Positions 6,287 through 8,209 of a stretch of DNA of 8,209 bases are shown one piece after another. The notes under the pieces were generated by a model. It saw nothing but the letters and a program-made list of their open reading frames with translations. It had not been told where the DNA came from and made no database searches. The stretch comes from Legionellaceae bacterium. GTDB lineage: Bacteria > Pseudomonadota > Gammaproteobacteria > Legionellales > Legionellaceae. A program made the position numbers and the translations under genes. The stretch covers positions 1 through 8,209 of the forward strand of contig CANNJG010000085.1 of assembly GCA_947504795.1 (NCBI GenBank). Direction: 5' to 3'. Numbering within the stretch: the stretch's first letter is position 1; the number at the start of each line of letters is the position of its first letter.

Positions 6287-7200
6287 TACGTGGTTGGATA
6301 GTAAGTGAAAATTACTACAACGCCGACGCATCAGAAACTGATGAAATCGACTGGTTTCGAGCAATCCCATTTATTTTACTCAATTTGAGCTGCTTTTTAG
6401 CATTTTATGTTCACTTTAGTTGGATTGCTTTCAACACATGCGCTTGTCTATATTTTTTTCGTTTATTTACAATTGGCGCCTTTTATCATCGTTATTTTTC
6501 ACATAAAGCCTTTAAGACCAGCCGACTTTGTCAGTTTATTTTTGCAGCCCTCGCGGGGACATCTGCGCAACGCGGTCCCCTCTGGTGGGCATCGCATCAT
6601 CGCCAACATCATATGGTTTCAGATAAAGCTGAAGATGTTCATTCCCCCGTTCATCATGGGTTTTGGACGAGTCACGTAGGGTGGTTTCTAACCAAAAACA
6701 ATTTCAACTATAATCCAGAAAGAGTCAAAGACCTAGAGCGCTATCCAGAACTTGTGTTCCTGGATCGATATGATGTCATTATGCCAAGTGTGCTGTTTTT
6801 TTCTCTTTTTCTAGTTGGATGGCTTTTACAAACGTATTCACCTCAATTACAAACCGGAATCCCTGAAATGCTTGTTTGGGGCTTTAGTGTTTCATTGGTT
6901 GCATTGTTTAATACAACGGTGATTATTAATTCTCTTTGCCATATTTATGGTACAAAACGGTATAAAACCGACGATAGCAGTAAGAATAACTTATTATTTG
7001 CCCTGCTCACATTGGGTGAAGGTTGGCACAATAATCACCACTACTATCCTGCATCCGCACGGCAAGGATTTGTTTGGTGGGAAATTGATATCACGTATTA
7101 TTTAATAAAACTGATGGAATTACTTGGCATTGTCTGGGATGTAAAGTCTGTCCCCCAATCGATGATAAATCAAAATCTCATTGAAAAGAATAGGGAGTAA
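6265..7200 (+). CDS. membrane fatty-acid (acyl-CoA/acyl-lipid) desaturase
   Basis: This 311-residue protein belongs to the membrane di-iron desaturase family and most resembles the bacterial delta-9 acyl-CoA desaturases. It would insert a cis double bond into a saturated acyl chain in the inner membrane, using O2 and an electron donor. The three histidine boxes are complete: HRYFSH (75-80), HRQHH (112-116) and HNNHH (255-259). NSLCHIYG (222-229) adds the further conserved histidine. GPLWWASHHRQHH and GEGWHNNHHYYP are diagnostic. Hydrophobic stretches at about 33-71 and 172-222 provide the membrane spans. ATG 6265 is preceded by the weak ribosome site AAAGAGAG. A DUF2177 gene follows after 2 bases, so they form an operon. 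The exact substrate and double-bond position cannot be read from the sequence. No electron-donor gene is visible. Confidence 0.92.
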   Translation: MQALAKLIRGWIVSENYYNADASETDEIDWFRAIPFILLNLSCFLAFYVHFSWIAFNTCACLYFFRLFTIGAFYHRYFSHKAFKTSRLCQFIFAALAGTSAQRGPLWWASHHRQHHMVSDKAEDVHSPVHHGFWTSHVGWFLTKNNFNYNPERVKDLERYPELVFLDRYDVIMPSVLFFSLFLVGWLLQTYSPQLQTGIPEMLVWGFSVSLVALFNTTVIINSLCHIYGTKRYKTDDSSKNNLLFALLTLGEGWHNNHHYYPASARQGFVWWEIDITYYLIKLMELLGIVWDVKSVPQSMINQNLIEKNRE

Positions 7201-7202
7201 GT

Positions 7203-7613
7203 ATGAAAATGTTTAGCCTGTTTTTATGTACTGTCGTTACGATTTTTATTCTTGATATGCTGTGGTTGGGTGTGGTTGCTAAAAATATATATGCAGCTCA
7301 GATCGGCGCATTGCTTCGCAAATCAGGTGATATCATGACGCCGATTTGGTGGGCTGCTGTTATTGTGTATAGTTGCATCGCACTTGGAATCCTCGTTTTT
7401 GTTCTGCCAAAAGCGAATGGGGATTACCTCGAAGCCGTTATTTGGGGCGCCCTCTTTGGTCTAGTCACTTACGGCATTTATGATTTCACAAATTACTCAA
7501 TATTGGCTAACTGGCCATGGAAAATTACCCTCATTGATTTTACCTGGGGAATGGTATTATGCGGTATGAGTAGCCTCATAGCAGCATTCATTCAGAATCG
7601 ATTATTCGCTTAG
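7203..7613 (+). CDS. DUF2177 family membrane protein
   Basis: This 136-residue protein carries the hallmarks of DUF2177, a family of small membrane proteins without a known biochemical role. These are LDMLWLG (17-23) in the first helix and the long conserved block GALFGLVTYGIYDFTN (82-97) followed by NWPW (103-106) and DFTWG (112-116). About four helices are predicted, near residues 4-24, 48-68, 76-96 and 111-131. The conserved acidic and aromatic residues inside helices (D18, W21, Y93/D94, D112, W115) suggest more than a structural role. AGGGAG (7192-7197) inside the end of the desaturase gene is its ribosome site, and only 2 bases separate the genes. Co-expression suggests a part in membrane lipid modification, which is inference. 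A weak hairpin follows 20 bases after the stop. Confidence 0.88.
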   Translation: MKMFSLFLCTVVTIFILDMLWLGVVAKNIYAAQIGALLRKSGDIMTPIWWAAVIVYSCIALGILVFVLPKANGDYLEAVIWGALFGLVTYGIYDFTNYSILANWPWKITLIDFTWGMVLCGMSSLIAAFIQNRLFA

Positions 7614-7632
7614 GGTGACAAGATAATAATCA

Positions 7633-7647
7633 AAGACATTTTGTCTT
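7633..7647 (+). terminator. weak candidate terminator after the DUF2177 gene
   Basis: AAGACA and TGTCTT form a 6-bp stem around TTT. An AT-rich stretch with seven T (7660-7666) follows after a gap of 12 bases. The position fits the end of the desaturase operon, but the stem is AT-rich and the T-run is not adjacent. Confidence 0.25.
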
Positions 7648-7686
7648 ATTCTACGTAATTTTTTTAATCAACCTTTCATTTTCTTG

Positions 7687-7772
7687 TTTTCACATGGCAA
7701 TAATACCGAATGTTAGCGATGATTCCAGCCTAATAAGCCATTTCGGATTCACAGCAGTTTACAGACTTAATC
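7687..7772 (+). repeat. left arm of a long imperfect inverted repeat
   Basis: This arm aligns with the reverse complement of 8085-8171. Hand alignment gives about 70 identities in 87 columns with one 1-base gap. Shared blocks include CAGCAGTTTAC, AGCCATTT, CCTAAT and TTAGCGATGA. Similarity fades but may continue outward toward 7668 and inward toward about 7794. Read on the minus strand this arm contains GTC TGT AAA CTG CTG TGA, which matches the last codons of the small ORF in the right arm, so it looks like a decayed inverted copy of a gene-end plus leader. Confidence 0.8.
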
Positions 7773-7791
7773 GAATTACAATATAACGTAG

Positions 7792-7811
7792 GCACTTTGA
7801 ACAGAAAGTGC
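7792..7811 (+). repeat. hairpin directly before the small broken ORF
   Basis: GCACTTT and AAAGTGC make a perfect 7-bp stem around GAACAG. It ends 8 bases before ATG 7820, where a ribosome site would lie. It may restrict translation of that ORF or be a chance structure. No T-run follows. Confidence 0.35.
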
Positions 7812-7819
7812 ACTAAATT

Positions 7820-8108
7820 ATGCCACTCACTTTAAGCGACCCAAGCAATTTTAGTTACATCCGTAATGCTTCTGCAACCAATCACGTCCATCTGCGCGCG
7901 TCACTGATTGAGGGAACAGAAGAAATCAGCGCGGCCAATACCTGTAGAGCAGACGATTTTCACATTTTTTGATGCGCATTGGCGAACTTTGAAATTATCA
8001 CAACCATTAACAACCACTGACAAAGCAGACATTGTTAAACTCTTCAATACCAATTACCGAAGTGTGAGTGCTACGAAAGAAAATGGTTATGTCCGTAAAC
8101 TGCTGTAA
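7820..8108 (+). pseudogene. small ORF of unknown function, split by a frameshift
   Basis: From ATG 7820 a 50-residue frame starts MPLTLSDPSNFSYIRNASAT and stops at 7970-7972. A second frame that contains DAHWRTLKLSQPLTTTDKAD runs on to TAA 8106-8108. The two meet at a run of six T (7965-7970). With five T they join as one 95-residue, soluble, mixed-charge protein ending NGYVRKLL. I recognise no family. The last codons lie within the right inverted-repeat arm, and the other arm keeps a matching gene end, which supports this having been a real gene. No good ribosome site precedes ATG 7820. It could be a truncated pseudogene, a programmed-frameshift gene, or intact apart from a base-calling error. 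Confidence 0.4.
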
Positions 8109-8171
8109 ATTCAAAATGGCTCATTAGGAATTGAGTCATCGCTAAAAATCGGTACTATTGAGTTGTGAAAA
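8085..8171 (-). repeat. right arm of the long imperfect inverted repeat
   Basis: This is the partner of 7687-7772, in opposite orientation and about 80% identical by hand count. It covers the end of the small ORF, the spacer and the leader of the gene that begins at 8196. The two arms enclose 312 bases. The arrangement fits the ends of a small mobile element or an inverted duplication of a gene-end plus leader module. No target-site duplication could be identified with confidence. Confidence 0.8.
8131..8158 (+). promoter_or_regulatory. possible promoter for the gene starting at 8196
   Basis: TTGAGT (8131-8136) is followed after 16 bases by TACTAT (8153-8158). Each matches four of six sigma70 consensus bases. 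Transcription would begin near 8165, downstream of the left arm of the start-codon hairpin, so a locally started mRNA would escape that hairpin. Weak evidence on its own. Confidence 0.3.
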
Positions 8172-8200
8172 ACAACAAAACCGAGGAGATTAGCGATGAC
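8135..8200 (+). promoter_or_regulatory. nested hairpin covering a ribosome site and start codon
   Basis: GTCATCGCTAA (8135-8145) pairs perfectly with TTAGCGATGAC (8190-8200), which contains the start codon at 8196. Inside, TCGGT (8149-8153) pairs with ACCGA (8180-8184), and GTTGT (8162-8166) pairs with ACAAC (8172-8176) around GAAAA. The ribosome site AGGAGA (8184-8189) is trapped between the outer and middle stems. Any transcript that enters from upstream could hide the start, while one begun near 8165 could not. Confidence 0.65.
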
Positions 8201-8209
8201 GGATTACAA
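8196..8209 (+). CDS. start of a gene cut by the window edge, unknown product
   Basis: ATG 8196 opens a frame reading MTDY before the window ends. AGGAGA (8184-8189) lies 6 bases upstream, a strong ribosome site that makes the start credible. The product cannot be named from four codons. The surrounding inverted repeats and the hairpin over the start make a transposase or other mobile-element gene a reasonable guess, but this is inference from context only. Confidence 0.5.

Noticed and set aside
7614..8209. CRISPR array or tandem repeat in the final region
   Set aside because: The repeated TTAGCGATGA units (7713, 8136 reversed, 8190) are explained by the inverted repeat and hairpin; there is no regular spacing or spacer structure.

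Overview
The window looks like a chromosomal segment of a gammaproteobacterium of moderate to low GC. The evidence is a Lol lipoprotein-release system (diderm cell), a tyrosine-degradation operon with a 4-hydroxyphenylpyruvate dioxygenase C-terminus, a bacterial AsnRS and a DUF2177 protein. The gene content would suit the Legionellales, but that placement is inference and was not tested.

Layout. (1) 1-1673, plus strand: end of hpd, then a fumarylacetoacetase and a maleylacetoacetate isomerase, tightly overlapped. These cover the first and last two steps of tyrosine breakdown to fumarate and acetoacetate; homogentisate dioxygenase is not in view. (2) 1670-2110, minus: an unassigned four-helix membrane protein, tail to tail with the isomerase. 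(3) 2111-2333: a divergent promoter region whose two best promoters would share one palindromic TTGCAA -35 box, followed by an asnS leader with a terminator-like hairpin. (4) 2334-3740: asnS. (5) 3741-3899: convergent spacer with hairpins. (6) 3900-5817, minus: lolD and one LolC/E-type permease, in the order permease then ATPase, overlapping by 8 bases. (7) 5818-6264: a long divergent gap with a palindrome and possible debris of a small membrane-protein gene. (8) 6265-7613, plus: membrane fatty-acid desaturase and DUF2177 protein, separated by 2 bases. (9) 7614-8209: an accessory-looking tail.

The tail is the least ordinary part. It contains two inverted copies, about 86 bases each and about 80% identical by hand alignment, of a module made of the end of a small gene, a spacer and the leader of a second gene. 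One copy (8085-8171) leads into a gene that starts at 8196 and leaves the window. The start codon of that gene lies in the right arm of a nested hairpin whose left arm is upstream of the likely local promoter. This resembles how IS10 and IS50 shield transposase translation from read-through transcripts. The other copy (7687-7772) is degenerate. Between the copies lies a small ORF broken at a run of six T. No tRNA, rRNA or CRISPR array was seen.
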